The notes: generated from the letters alone by a model not told the origin. A DNA stretch of 64,000 nucleotides from Terebella lapidaria (GCA_949152475.1 OX424570.1:25292694-25356693); one strand, 5' to 3'; shown: positions 44,600-57,025, numbered from the stretch's first letter. Program-made: numbers and translations.

Positions 44600-46140
44600 A
44601 GAACAAATAAGTCTAACAATTAGGGCAACTTCCTCTTCGGTGCCAGCTGATGGACTGGTCACCTGATACCCATCTTGGCGATGTAACATACCAATTAAGT
44701 AAATTACCTAAATAGTGAACAAGAATTAAACTACATTTAGAAACAATTTATATTTCTATTAAACAGTAAGGCTTATTGTTCCAATGAAAATAAATTTCAT
44801 TGAGATAAATATTTCTGGATGGTATTTTAGTTTTGCAATCCTAAAAAACGTGTGTATAACATGCAGTACGTTTTCCTACTAGGTGAACTCAATCTCACCT
44901 CATTATTATATCGTATTATATCGTGGGTCCAGTAGTTAGAATGTTCTCTCGGGTTCAATTCTCATTGCGACACGTCGTGAACCCCCCCCCCCCTCCGGAT
45001 CCGTTTGAATCTCATATGCCTTTTATGGAGGAATAGTTCTAGTCAATTCTAGCCAGCCGCGAACGCGTTCTTCTCACAAGTCATTTCCACAGCACTATTG
45101 AATTTGAATGCAAAACCTAGTAACATATGTTGTCGAGCACAGGTAATTACAGCTGTTCACACTCCATGACACTTTTGAAAAGCAACTGTTATGGTTTGTG
45201 AATAACAACATGGTCGTATTCTGGATGCACATCGGGACATTTGGTTTGTATGGATTCATTATTATAAGACAATATGTGAATATGATTGAAAAAAGTCCGT
45301 TGTGGTATTCTCTGGAATAGATTTTACGACATTGTCGTTTTGAAATATTGGAGCAAACAGGTACAAGTCAGTCCTCTGAATCCCTTCCCGTCGGTATAAA
45401 AAATGAGTTGCGATTGTGACTGGTTGTTGATATTATACTTATTTATTTCACCAAAAGACATACACGTACATTAGTTGATCAGAACATTGAAGTATCATTG
45501 CATATTCAGTTTTATTTTTCTCTTTGGAATTATCCTACAGTTGCATTTGCTTTTGAACTACATACATAGCTTAGTACACAATGGTGTAATTTAGCAAACT
45601 CTCTCACCAACCTGTGGTCATCTACCTCGAGCTATCAGTATTGACCAGTAAAACATATCATATTACATACCATCCATTTACCTGATATATGGACATATTA
45701 TAATTGGTGAAGGGACTTACATAACACGTGCACACATTCAGCGCAAAACCCAATCACATAGCTATATATTCGTAACATTCAGAGAGTGCCTGGGTACGGG
45801 TACAGTCAGTCACTCAGTACATCAGAGCTAAAATAAAACAAACATCACTGAAACTAGGACTAGAAAAAATGGGAACATTGGACGATTTTTTCAACTTGAA
45901 ATAATAAAAAAAGCAACTGGTTCCAACTGGGCTTTCATATTGTTGGTGATCTTTGAACACCCCCACGTTTATTGTTAAGGATGGGCGTTGAGAAGTTTAC
46001 CGCAGTCAGGGGCGAATCATTTCATGACGCAGATTACCACCACTAATATTACCTCAGCACGTGCCTGTTCTATCTATAGTATGATTGTTTATTCTGCCAT
46101 TGTATGTGTCCTCTATATAATGGAACTATGGTCCTGATCC
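44600..46140 (+). repeat. Duplicated module, second copy
   Basis: It aligns with 32250-34150: TCTAACAATTAGGGCA, GATGGACTGGTCACCTGATA, AACTCAATCTCACCTCATTA, TTCTTCTCACAAGTCATTTC and, at the right end, CTGCCATTGTATGTGTCC against CTGTCATTGTGTGTGTCT at 34110. Bases 45440-45790 also resemble 49860-50240. A poly-C run lies near 44982-44994. No LINE or MITE is present here, so this copy shows the arrangement before those insertions. Confidence 0.7.
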
Positions 46141-47990
46141 TCGGAAGGTTCGCTGACATCTCACACTGCAGTCTCTCGCGTCTAGAGAAGAAACATGACG
46201 CTCAAACTCACTGTTGGTCAATTACCTAAGTGATTCCAACAAAGAAGATCCCAGTGTCTCATGGAACGCTGGGAGAATATGTTTGAACGTATTGGTGCTA
46301 ATAGTGTAATTATAGACACACGTCAATGATTCCTTCTGGCAAGAAAGTGGTGACGCGAGATGTGCTATGCAAAATAGTATTTGGTGTCATTGTTTGGCTT
46401 ACTCACAGTCGGTTCCGCCGTGACTGCCATGTAAAATCGTACCGTGTTTGGAGAGTACACGGTGAGCCACCCGACGTTTTTAGGGATTCCCTATCTGTTT
46501 TCACTTTCAACTTCCGATCAGAGAAAGCTGTTTAACCACGCTGGTCAATCATGACGCATCCTAACATCAAACACGCACGTCACGCTGAACAATCAAACTC
46601 CGAGATTCAAACCTCATTTTTCAAAAATATTCTTGTTTTACATGTTTACTTTTTTTGTGCTACTCGCCAAATTGAAAAACAAGTGAGATAAAGCAAGTGT
46701 GAAACAGTTGAGTTTGATGTGTTTATGCGTTTAATTTTTATGCGTTGCGGGCTTAATGGTTTATTTAACTTTGCCACAGTTTTGAATGTATTGGTAAATC
46801 AAGCCGGAGTTGGATTTTCGAAGTGCATGCGGCACACACATTGTGATGTCTTGTACACACATTGTGAGGTGCTGCTAGCACGTGGTTTTAACACACAATA
46901 TGATGTGCCGCACACCAATGTGATGTCTGCTTGGGCGGCGTGCATATGTAAATACCAGAAAGAAAAATATGGAGCACGACGATTTGTAAACAATCCAGTT
47001 CTGAGGTTCAATGTTTGGAGAGCGAATTTGTTAACAAACGTCAATGTATTCAAGAGCTTCCATATCCAAAAACAAGTTTCACTGTCAGAAAATGTCCAAA
47101 CGAACCAAATTAACGGGTGGTATCAATTTACGAAAATCGGATCGACAGTCTTGTTTGGCACAGCTATTGAAAGGCAGCTCGCCAACTCTAGGTGTGTAAA
47201 CATGCAGAACGCAAATGTTATGCTTTGTCTTTTTTCTCCCCCGATTTACCTCGCTACTTCAATAACGGATTTACAAGTATTTCCTTCCGTCCGCCTCAGT
47301 TACATGAGCATCTTGAGCATATTGGCCTCTTGGTAGGTCTCAGACAGTGCCCGTTGGACGCCAAAACATTCTCTGACTCGCAGATCAATTTTGCATAGCG
47401 AAGAAAATACAGAAGTGTTAATATTGTGAAATTTCAAGTCCGGATATCTGGTACTCAATTCCAAATGTGAAAACACAACAAAGAGTTGAAAATATAATGT
47501 CAACAATGAAGCAATTACACTTGTACACAGCGGATTCACACGTATTCAACACACTCAGGACAATGTTCCAAAATCCCCATATACTTGAACAATATGGTAT
47601 GCTCGAACACATTATTGCCTTGGTCACGCCATCTTTCAGAGTTTAATTTTTGCTGGATTTTATTACTTTTTTTCTACATCAAAATCCCAGAAACCATGAA
47701 TACACTGCACTATAACTTAGGTTGAGATTGTCCCAAAATATGACAAGAGCTTGCGTACCCGATGTTCCATGGTGTGATGAACCTTTTTGACATATTTCTT
47801 TTGTATATTATCAACAGCAAACAAGAATATTATATAAAATAAAAGATAATAGAGTTGACATTTCCAAGTAAACATACAGTTGACACTATTCCTGTAAAAT
47901 ATTTTCTTACAAGTAATAGCGCGAATGCCTGCACTTCTCCCCACAAGTTACCAATAGTCTGAATTGAAGCATGAGATTTTACTGCTATGA
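46141..47990. other. Unshared segment with a long unexplained ORF
   Basis: The alignment with the 32-36 kb copy breaks near 46.14 kb and resumes near 48.0 kb, so this 1.8 kb is either an insertion here or lost there. It holds a 205-codon plus-strand frame (46719-47336). Between 46835 and 46925 the motif CACACATTGTGATGT recurs about four times with changes. No terminal repeats were found by eye. Confidence 0.4.
46719..47336 (+). other. 205-codon open frame, no recognised family
   Basis: The frame starts with ATG at 46719 and is the longest outside the LINE. It has no signal peptide or known motif (sample: YQKEKYGARRFVNNPVLRFN). Its first third includes Cys/His-rich text produced by the local CACACATTGTGATGT repeat. 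The opposite strand is open over 46799-47053. By base composition a frame this long is unlikely by chance, but nothing else supports a gene. It may be part of an uncharacterised mobile element. Confidence 0.2.
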
Positions 47991-48029
47991 CGACCGTGAA
48001 GTTTGATCTCTCATATCTGCTTTGTGATT

Positions 48030-49515
48030 CACTTGCGAAAAGATGATTTGTTTGAGCAAGATTGTGTGCATGGTTCCTTGTGTGTTTCCTGTACTTAATT
48101 ATTTCTCATTTTCAGATTAACTGCGTTGTTGCTAAAGTATTGAGCATTCAAATTATCTAGAGCAAGGCTAAGTTAAAACTAATCTGCGGGATGGATGTGT
48201 CATTTGCATATTTCATTAAAGTTAAAATATCTTTGTGATGTCACTCAAAGTATTGTTCAAAGTATGAACTATTTCAACGAATCCAAAAAAGACTGTAGAT
48301 TCTTTAAACAGTGTGGATTCTTCAAAACAAGAATGCACAGGGGCATATTTTAAGTCAGAGAAAGAACGAACAAGTGTGGATTCTAAGATTTCAATGTTCC
48401 CGGCCGTTTCCCGGCCTCGAACAATCAAAACCGAAAAATCAACACATTTTTCTTTTTTCTCCCTAAGTGAGTGACTGAATTGACCTATCCCAAATCCAAA
48501 TTGTCCGAGTCTTTTTACGTCATTTTCGACATATTCTGCAAAACGTTAATATTGGCCAAAGAGAAGTTTTCTGACGTATTTTGTGAAACTCGGACAACTT
48601 TTGGTGGCATTTGGGATAGGTAAATTTGACTGATTAATATTAACACTTCTGAGATTGTTTATTTGCAATCTGCCTCACATTCGTAGTGGAGTGTTTTCAA
48701 CGGATCATCATAGGTAACTAGTATTTCTACTGTCAGGTATTTTATGATGTGATCTGTCTTTTCACTTGATAATGTTCATATAATCCGGAAAGCACTAATG
48801 GATCATTTTCTTTCCTTTCCTGTACAAAAACATCACTTCACATGATGGCACATATTATATCACGAAATATCCAGGTTGGTGGTAGTTTATCCGTTCTGAA
48901 AAATATCAAAATGCATGCTAGAATATCTGAAGAAATATTCTTGAACTTTGACATTTTCAGATCATTGTGTGTATATCACGGAGTTATTCGACTCAATGGC
49001 TTACCATATCACATATAGTGTAATTGGTTTTTGCTCGTGTAATCAGACTTGTATGGCACCATAATTATTCAGTATTCTACTCACAAACGATAATAACTGC
49101 ATACTTCGAATTTGAGAAGTCAGTTGCACTTCATGGCAGAATTCACTTCCCTGCTCACTCAAGATAACTTTTAAAGGGTGGTGTAAGACGAAATGCCACC
49201 AATTGCCTATCATATCTGATGGCTTGTTGGACATAAGCAAATGAACTGCCAATCGATAATCACTGATGCCATGTTTCATGGGCATCAGTCATTGAATATT
49301 AAGTTCATGACGATAAATAGAGCAAAATCGAGATGTGGAGAGCAGATGTTTTAGCAGTGCTGCCAGTTATAATGGAATACTTGTTCCTTATCTTGGGAAA
49401 AAACACATTTCCTTCCCTCAATTTTAAATATGCCAATGAGAGTCTTTTGTTTACTAATATGTTTGGAAGTGGAAAAATACTAAAAGCATCTGATTGGAAT
49501 AGGTTTTAATGTTCA
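48030..49515 (+). repeat. Diverged copy of the 10.5-11.5 kb module
   Basis: It matches 34990-35800 and copies A and B: TCATTTGCATATTTCA, ACTTCTGAGATTGTTTATTT, TGCCAATCGATAATC, AGCAGATGTTTTAGCAGTG, ACACATTTCCTTCCCTC. An insertion of about 400 bp (48220-48625) that includes a palindromic element interrupts it. The frame 49043-49285 (minus) is not shared. Confidence 0.6.
48483..48621. repeat. Palindromic MITE-like element, 139 bp
   Basis: Ends ACCTATCCCAAAT (48483-48495) and ATTTGGGATAGGT (48609-48621) are exact inverted repeats. The pairing continues inward through TTGTCCGAGT (48501-48510) and ACTCGGACAA. The aligned 35-kb copy lacks it. No clear target duplication was found. Confidence 0.8.
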
Positions 49516-49517
49516 AG

Positions 49518-49705
49518 TAGGGAATGCTCACTCTTTCCGGAAAACCTGATTTCACCTACCTATGGCCATATCATGGAGGTTCATGAAGTTCTATATAATT
49601 TTAGCGATTTTGCCCGACCCTGGACTTTGAAATCGGATAACGGACTTGGCTGTGTTCGCTTGTAATACTTTGTACTTGGGTACTGGTTCCGTGTTTTTAA
49701 AGCGT
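49518..49705 (+). mobile_element. 3'-end fragment of the RT-bearing retroelement
   Basis: The string GAATGCTCACTCTTTCCGGA and the following text to GGATAACGGACTTGGCTGTG match the reverse complement of 62075-62220, the tail downstream of the RT frame there. In copies A, B and 35 kb the host sequence runs through without it (AGGTTTTAATGCG-like text), so it is an insertion. It is a short fossil of non-coding tail only. Confidence 0.75.
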
Positions 49706-50930
49706 CATTGCTGTTAGAAAATGTTGTTTCGTAGTGGGTAACATTTTACAGTCTATGTTGAAACTTGACATTTTGTAAAAAGGTCATGTTATGTCTCTGA
49801 AACCTTTCCAATCTGAAAAAAAATTGAATTTCAATTGTGACTGGTCATTGACATCATGAAAAGATATGCACACTGTGTATTAAAGTACTAGTATCCAACT
49901 TGAAGGAAACGAGTTTGTCGAGGACAGCACCTATTCATTAGTGCATTTTCAGTTGGGTTTTATCTTACGGCACGCGATAATGAATTGTTCGTGGTCGTTG
50001 ACATTACACTTACAAAAAGATATAGAACATAATACGGGCGTACACGAATTGACTGCAGCGAGTTTGTTCACATCTACTAAGCATTGTGTGTTCAGTTTTA
50101 TTCGATCATGTTTCATCTGACAGCATTCAATAAGTAACTCCATGTATAATAGCCATTATTTCCATACAATTGCACAATTCACGGCAATCAATTTATAGCT
50201 ACTTATGTAAATCAGAGCTACTCATGTAATCATTTGCAACATTTAACGCGTTTCATGAAATAGACTGCTGAAACTCTTACACTCATTCAGTGCACAGTGC
50301 AATCGCTGCAATATTTGGAACATTCCCATCACACTTTGAGCATTCAAATCACACACCTTTCATGTCCAAGACATACTATAAATTTGTTGCCCACAACCGA
50401 ACCTCATCTAAAAGTCTGTGGGCCTCGTCTAAAAGTCTTCGTCTAAAAGTCTGTGGGCCAGCAACGAGTAATGTAATGCTTAAGTTATCACATTTGATAT
50501 AGCGCTCTTTGCAGCCAAAATTATTCCGTTTTCAAAGGCGCTTAACACTTTAACCCCAGTTCGAATGAATGTACTTAGAACAGCCACAATTGAAGCGCTC
50601 TATACAACACCCTTTATCAACCGGTACCCATTTTAATCGTGGGTGAAGATTTGGTGGTAGATGTCTTTCCATAGAACCCTAGTGAAATAGCACGGCAGTC
50701 CAGCTCGAGACTCGAAGTCATCATCTTCAGTAGTTTGGATTGTATGACAGTAGGAGATTGCAGAGCAATTAAATATGATAAACTTTGTTATTGGGCTTTT
50801 GGAAATAATCAACATGGGTTTGAAGGAATGCACTGTAACTTTGAGGAAAGACAATGGGACACTTGAGAAACTTTCATCCATAACAGCACATCGTGCATAG
50901 ACATCTATCGAGAGGGGGATTGTTGCATGG
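49706..50930 (+). repeat. Third copy of the 32-kb module plus a short tandem
   Basis: Bases 49860-50240 resemble 45440-45790. Bases 50320-50890 resemble 32720-33000 (CACACTTTGAGCATTCAAAT, GCAGAGCAATTAAATATGAT, GGAAAGACAATGGG). At 50400-50462 the 20-mer TCTAAAAGTCTGTGGGCC recurs with one shortened unit. No gene was recognised. Confidence 0.6.
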
Positions 50931-51159
50931 ATTCAACATTTGTTTCTCCAAACATTCCAACAGACGGCATTTTATGGACATGTTTACTGACCATTAAATT
51001 CAAAGAGAATAACTTGATAACAGAACAAGGGCTCAACTTTCGCCACGTTATTCATGTAACACCACGAGTATAACAAAACATTTGATGGTTGCTGTTTATT
51101 GTATACAAATACAGTGATCCATTTCAGGTACTTAAGTACCGCATCAGTGTCAAATCCAT

Positions 51160-52770
51160 ATCAGTACTTAGGTACGAGTGAGATAAATTCAAGTTTGTAT
51201 TAATCACACCATTGGATGTGCGGTTTATTATTAAGGATCATGTCTTAGCGGCTGCTAGTTTTTATTTTTGCTCGTTTACCCAGTGATGTTAGCGATGACA
51301 TGTAACTGTAATTCGGTGAAATGTACGAGAAACTATGCAAGGAATGTCGACTTCTCAGTTCGAAGTGTGAACGCGCTATTCAATCAACACTCACTAATGA
51401 ATCTGCTTTCGGATTTTCCTCTTTTTTTGCAGAGGAATATTTTGCTGATTATGCCAATTTCATGGCAATTCAAGTTGACGTATATAGCCCTCTGAATTGA
51501 AGAAGGTGAGGATAAATTTTATTCATCATTCCGGAATGAGTCCATGATTCAAACCTAATACTCGTTGTATAGATTATGCTGCCAAGGGGCCATGTGGCAA
51601 TTAAACATCCTTGGAGGAAACACCATAATGCTCTGAATGGTAATACCACACTATTGATTAATAATAATTTGTTGAAATTTGTGAAATTTCATGAAATACT
51701 GCCTATAGCATATTTTTTCCCCTCTTTTAAATTGTTTTACAACAGATTTTATTAAAGCGCCATATGTGATTTACTGACTCGAGACTAAAAAAAAATGATA
51801 TAGATCTAGTGAATTACTATGATATAATACTTGATTCTTGGAAAGTATTTAGAAGATATTCTGAACACGACTGACTCTATTCCTGTCACCTCGTGACTTG
51901 CATCAATGTTTCAGTCGCTGCTCCCAAATTACACTGTGATACCATCAACTAATATACTCTGACGCAAGCGAATATGTACCGTGAATTAATAGCTCTTTTA
52001 TCGCCAAACCAAACCATAACAGGTAATACATGAACGCTCCAAAACGTCTATGAAATGGCCAACAACCCGTGCAATTTATAGATGTGGATGTGAAACCTGC
52101 TGTTGACCATGATCATCATGAAATAATCGATAAACTGTTGATTTAGGCACTGATAATCTGATATTTTTGGGAATATACCTTACCGTTTGAGTGTAGCTGA
52201 ATTATATATGAAATGTTTCCCACAGTGGTGTCATTCGGAACCATCCGCTTGTAAGTTGTTTGCTGCTGATGCAACGTCCAGGTCCATTCAGAATGATCAA
52301 TTTTTGCTCGAAGTCCATAATCAGTGTCAAGGGAAATTAATTGCGCAAGGCTTTTCCTGTCATTCACTATGTATTATTCAGCGCAACAGAGAGATGACAA
52401 GAACCACAGTTCTTCAGCTAAGCTGTGTTTGCAATTGATATAGTTGTCACTGAATTTACATCAAGACACTCGGTTGTCCATGCTGTAGAGATGGGAAAAG
52501 AGTTACAATTATTCTGATAAACTGCATCGCCAAATGTCATGACCGTTACAGATTTTCACAGCATGAAGAATTCTGGTTCATTCGTATGCTGTTAAGTTAA
52601 TGTGATGATGTCAGACAGCTAAGCAGATTTCACATTATTCCATTTGGTATCTGATCAAGTATCGAATATAAATCTACCACAGGAACGTGGGCATTATCAC
52701 AATATTGCTATTTCATTGTAAAACCTGTGAATTTTCGAGATACCTAGTAGGGGAAGAAAGTAGAAGAACA
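51160..52770 (+). repeat. Tandem duplicate, left copy (about 2.8 kb offset)
   Basis: It matches 53965-55730 in direct orientation: ATGTTAGCGATGACATGTAA, AAGGAATGTCGACTTCTCAG, GGCAATTAAACATCC-like text, CTGAACACGACTGACT, ATATGTACCGTGAATTAATA, GAAATTAATTGCGCAAGGCT. It has no copy of the MITE found in the right copy and so preserves the empty site (CCATTCAGAATGATCAA near 52276). Frames inside (51268-51495, 52187-52438) are disrupted in the partner. Confidence 0.85.
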
Positions 52771-53040
52771 TGTTTTATATGCGCAACTCATTTAACATCT
52801 GTATATATATGGAATTGTTTAACCGTTTTGATATGACTCTCGATTTGAATTTCCTCAATGTTATCTACCACGCAAGTATTGGCATTCGACACACACAAGT
52901 AATGCGCTTGTTGCTCATAAATGTATGTTAACATTCCTGCAAGACTATATTTGAACAGACACCTCCTTCACGATGATTTAATGTTTATTTCGGTAAGTAT
53001 GATTAATCTGCATATGCTAGAACCCATACATCGACAATTC
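52771..53040. other. Spacer between duplicates, nothing recognised
   Basis: AT-rich, no gene or element seen. Confidence 0.5.
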
Positions 53041-53445
53041 TGTATGTGCCAGAGCCCATTCGGGGATCACCCGATTTGGTAGTCAGTATTTCGCACTAGC
53101 TTGCCTAGTAGAGATTACCCCTTTAGCTCACTTGGTAGAGAGTTGGACTATCGTCCGTCCGAACCTGAGGCCGAATCCCTCTCGGGCGGGTGTTTTTATT
53201 TTCCAAAACCCTTTGGTGCCCTATTTTGGACTTGCCCAAATCTCGGAGACAAGATTGCCAAAGAAGAGAAACACATGCCAGGGCTAATTTTGGGTTTGCC
53301 CCATTTCGTAGTCAGTATTCCTACTTGCTTGGCTGTTGGGGATTCTTCTTTAGGTTATTTGGTACAGTGTTGGACTATCTTTGTTGGGTCCTGGATTTGA
53401 ATCTTCTCTCGGGCAACTTGATTTTTCAGAACCCTGTAACACATA
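53041..53445 (+). repeat. Two tandem tRNA-like (SINE-type) units
   Basis: Unit 1 (about 53050-53215) has a tRNA-like head with an A box (TTTAGCTCACTTGG, 53121-53134), TTGGACTATCGTCC, and a weak B box (GGCCGAATCCC). Unit 2 (about 53278-53445) repeats the layout in decayed form (TTTAGGTTATTTGG, TTGGACTATCTTTG, GGATTTGAATC). Both are preceded by TTTGGTAGTCAGTATT or TTTCGTAGTCAGTATT. The acceptor stem pairs poorly, so neither is a working tRNA. It looks like an old dimer of a tRNA-derived SINE. The frames 53101-53400 and 53190-53468 are shadows. Confidence 0.65.
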
Positions 53446-53960
53446 CAATCTCAGTGGATAAACCATGAAATGATAACGAAACTTACAATGTATACTGCCA
53501 AGAATTTTATTTGTGAAAATTATCAAGACGATCTTCCATTTTGTAACAAACCATTTATCTGAAATCGAAGGTGCTATTGCTATAGTGCACATAGCGAAAC
53601 ACTGATCCATTCCCATCAACTCATATTGTTCTGCTGTGCATTCTCAAGACAGAGGTGTCAAACTAACCAAGTTGCCCTGATCTGAAACAGTTCAGTACGC
53701 GAAGCACGTCCAAATTTATGTTATGGGGGTGTTGTCAGGGTTTTGGTGCCATGTTGGATCTTTGGTGCCGTGTTGTTTAAACATTACAGGTCATGAATAA
53801 TTTTATCTGAATATAATTTTTTAACTATTTCATAAATTCCATGGTATAACTGGAGAACGGAAAAAAATTCAACATTTGCCTCATAGTTCATGAATCATCA
53901 TTAAAAGTATAAGTTCGATGGCTACAGCCATATCAGGTTAAAGAACTTTATATAAAGGGA
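53446..53960. other. Intergenic, nothing recognised
   Basis: AT-rich. A local repeat TTTTGGTGCCATGTTG / TTTGGTGCCGTGTTG lies at 53733-53775. No gene was seen. Confidence 0.4.
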
Positions 53961-53964
53961 TATG

Positions 53965-55730
53965 TTTACTTAAGTACAAGCGAGATACAGTTGGGATTTG
54001 TACTGATCGCATCAATGGGACCGTACTGTTTGTTCCTATGTCTATTCATCAACAGATGCCTTTAAGACATATTTTGTTTCCGAGGCTGTTCATTTTTGCT
54101 TGTTTCCTAGCTTGGCCAATGATGTTAGCGATGACATGTAAATGTAATATGGTCTTGGGAAACGTACGAGGAGATACGTAAGGAATGTCGACTTCTCAGT
54201 TCAAAGTGTGAACCCGTTATTTCTGCCTCCATCAACACTCACTAACGAATCTTCTCTAGGATTTTTTACCCATTTTTTTGTAGAGAAATAAACTGACGAT
54301 TTAGCCAATTTCGTGGCATAACGAGTTTTCGTTGCTCTCTGAATCGAAGAGTATGAACGTCACATTCATTCATCGTTCCTGGTTTAAGGTCCATGATTCA
54401 AACCTAAAGACTTTCGCTGTGAAATTATATTGCCGGCAGGAAAGATTATAAAGTATTTGAGGCTATCAAACATTGTTGAAGGGAAACACCAGGAGCCACT
54501 CCATAGTAAAAGTATAATATTGATCAATATCAAGTTGTGAGAGTCAGTTTGCGTAATACTTTCTATAGTTTTCCAGCATTTTTCCACTCTATGAAATCAT
54601 CACAATATTATAACACAATAATTTGAAACATACTATTACCAGCATTATACATGATACTGGGCTAGAATTACTGATATAGTAAAATACCAAGTTATAATCC
54701 TTGCTTTCTGGCAAGTAGTTATGTGTTATTCTGAACACGACTGGCTTTCTGCCCATCACCAATTGACTTCGTTTGATGTTTCAGCCGCTGCTGTCAGTCG
54801 CAAAGTACACCGTGATACTATCTACTAATATACTCCGATTCAAGCGAATATGTACCGTGAATAAATAGCTTTTTTATCGCAGACCCCAACCATAACAGGT
54901 GATACATTTATGCACCATGATGTCCACAAAAAGGCCAACAAGCCTTGCAATTTATTGCTCTGTATGTGAATCCTGCTGTGGTCCATGATCGTCATGAAAT
55001 AATCGATAAACTGTTGATCTAGGCGCTGATAATCTGCTATTTTTGGAAATATATCTTCACGTCTGTACGTAGCTGAATTATGCAATGTTTTCTGCAGTAA
55101 TGCCATTCCGAATCAGCCACACGTATGTTGTGTGCTATTTATGGACGCTATTCAATACCATTCAGGGCCCAACAAACTCCATACGCTGCGCCCTAATACT
55201 GCTCGCTCAGTAAATGAATGTCTTTTAATCCGTCTGCCACCTTTTTATTACTTATTGAATATAGGACAGAGCGCAGGATTTGATACTTGGGCCTAATTCA
55301 GAATGATTAAGTTTTAGCGCAATAATCAGTGTCAAAGGAAATTAATTGCGCAAGGCTTTTTCCTGTCATTCAATGTGGGTTCGTTGGGATTGGCATGTCT
55401 TATTGTTGTCAGTGCAATAGAGAGATGACAATCGTCACAATTCATCCCAGCTAAGCTGCATCTGTAACTGACATAGCTGTCACTGAACTTCACAAATTAT
55501 TCGGTCAAGTTATATCTGCAAATGTCATGGATGTCAACCAATTTTACAGCATCAAGAATTCCGACTTCTATGTCTTCTAATAATGAGGATATCAGACAGC
55601 TGATCAGATTTCACATTACATGTATTTCATTTGTTATCGGATGCCTACATTATCATACGCCACCCATTCACTATATCATGTATCTACCACAGAGATGGTG
55701 GAAATATTGGCGTTTTAATGTGGCTCATGT
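53965..55730 (+). repeat. Tandem duplicate, right copy
   Basis: It is the partner of 51160-52770, with the same block order and moderate divergence. It contains a 128-bp MITE insertion (55166-55293). Open frames here do not correspond to those in the left copy, arguing against a conserved gene. Confidence 0.85.
55166..55293 (-). mobile_element. hAT-type MITE, 128 bp, empty site known
   Basis: It is the inverted relative of 33192-33316: read on the minus strand it begins GGCCCAAGTATCAAATCCTG and shares CTATATTCAATAAG and AGACGGATTAAA with that copy. Flanks CCATTCAG (55158-55165) and TAATTCAG (55294-55301) are an 8-bp duplication with two changes. The unoccupied duplicate reads CCATTCAGAATG near 52276, confirming the site. 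Confidence 0.9.
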
Positions 55731-57019
55731 GTGTCTTGATCAGACGGAACTGAAGTGTGAGTGCAAATATTTCAGTTGTTTTTAAGTGTTTGTGCGCGTA
55801 CATAATGTATGTGAATTTCAACTGACATTAATGAATATGCGTACTATATATGTAGTACTCATTTGTGGTGGGAGAAGGGGTAAGAACGTGATCTGTCGAA
55901 GAGAGGGAAGTGGGAATGGATTGTGTGCTTGTATACCGTTTGAAGTTTTTTTTACACGGTTTGACTGGTGATGATCCGGAAACAAATATTTGTACACAAC
56001 ACAAATAACTAGGGGACCCAGTGAATAACAGATAGTATTTAAATTATTCTATTTATTGTTTTTGTCATTTTTATGCAAATATTTTTTCAAAACATACTGC
56101 AAATCATACAACCGTACCGTGGAGGGGAATATATCCGTCAAAAATATACAATGCAGACCGTGTGGTTTCCAAAAACTATCACAATCAAGCTATCAAACAA
56201 TGACCCTAACATAACAAATGTTACCCAGTATGAGTTAAGTCAGAGCAATCGTAGTCAACAATAAATTACAATCAACAGTAATGTCATGGAATACTAGCCC
56301 ATTCGCATAGCAAATTATGTTTTCCAGCCATGATCATATCAAAGTTATGCAGGACTAATTCTGATGACAAACACGAAATTCAAAAACTGAATCAGTTGAA
56401 GTTTTCTATTTCATCAATATCATATATTACATTGGAGTTGTTCGACTTATGTTGAATTCATACTTCAATCCATACTGTGTAAAAATGAAGATATTATTTT
56501 ACTTCAAGTACTCAGCACAACACTGTTGATATAAACAGAAAGACCTCACGATATGTTCAGACTAAATTCAAGTGTAAAACGCGTGACAACAATTTTTTCA
56601 TCAGAACAGTATGTCCAGCAAAGAAGGTTGCAAGCATGAAAACTCCAACTTATGACAACCAGGATACTTCATAGAGGTGCCTGTGTTTTACGGTTCAAAT
56701 ATTGGCACTTGACATGTTACACTTACCACCAATATGCAACATGCTTGCAATATATTTGAACGAGCATGCGAATATGTTCACATACAAAATAGGATCCAGC
56801 CTTCACCAATATACAAACGATACAAACTACATTTCGTTCAGGTGTTCACCGTGATGCTAAGTTTCGAGCTTTCAGAGAAAAGAACACAACTAATTGGGTC
56901 AAACACAATTTTTTAAACAATGATATCAAAAGAGCAAACATTATCAATAAAGGACTTCACCTGCTCAACTGCCAGATACACGGAGAACCAATAAAAATAT
57001 CAACGTTACATAGGTTCTA
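55731..57019. other. Intergenic downstream of the kinase gene
   Basis: No gene was recognised. The frames (55786-55971, 56073-56264, 56734-56916) are short and unfamiliar. This is the 3' flank of the receptor kinase gene. Confidence 0.5.
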
Positions 57020-57025
57020 TTTATT
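57020..57025 (-). promoter_or_regulatory. Poly(A) signal AATAAA of the receptor kinase gene
   Basis: AATAAA on the minus strand lies about 40 bases after the kinase stop codon at 57066. The position is right for a very short 3' UTR, though a later signal could also be used. Confidence 0.55.

Noticed and set aside
53115-53195. A tRNA gene
   Set aside because: The B box is weak and the stems pair poorly; a second decayed unit nearby shows it is a repeat.
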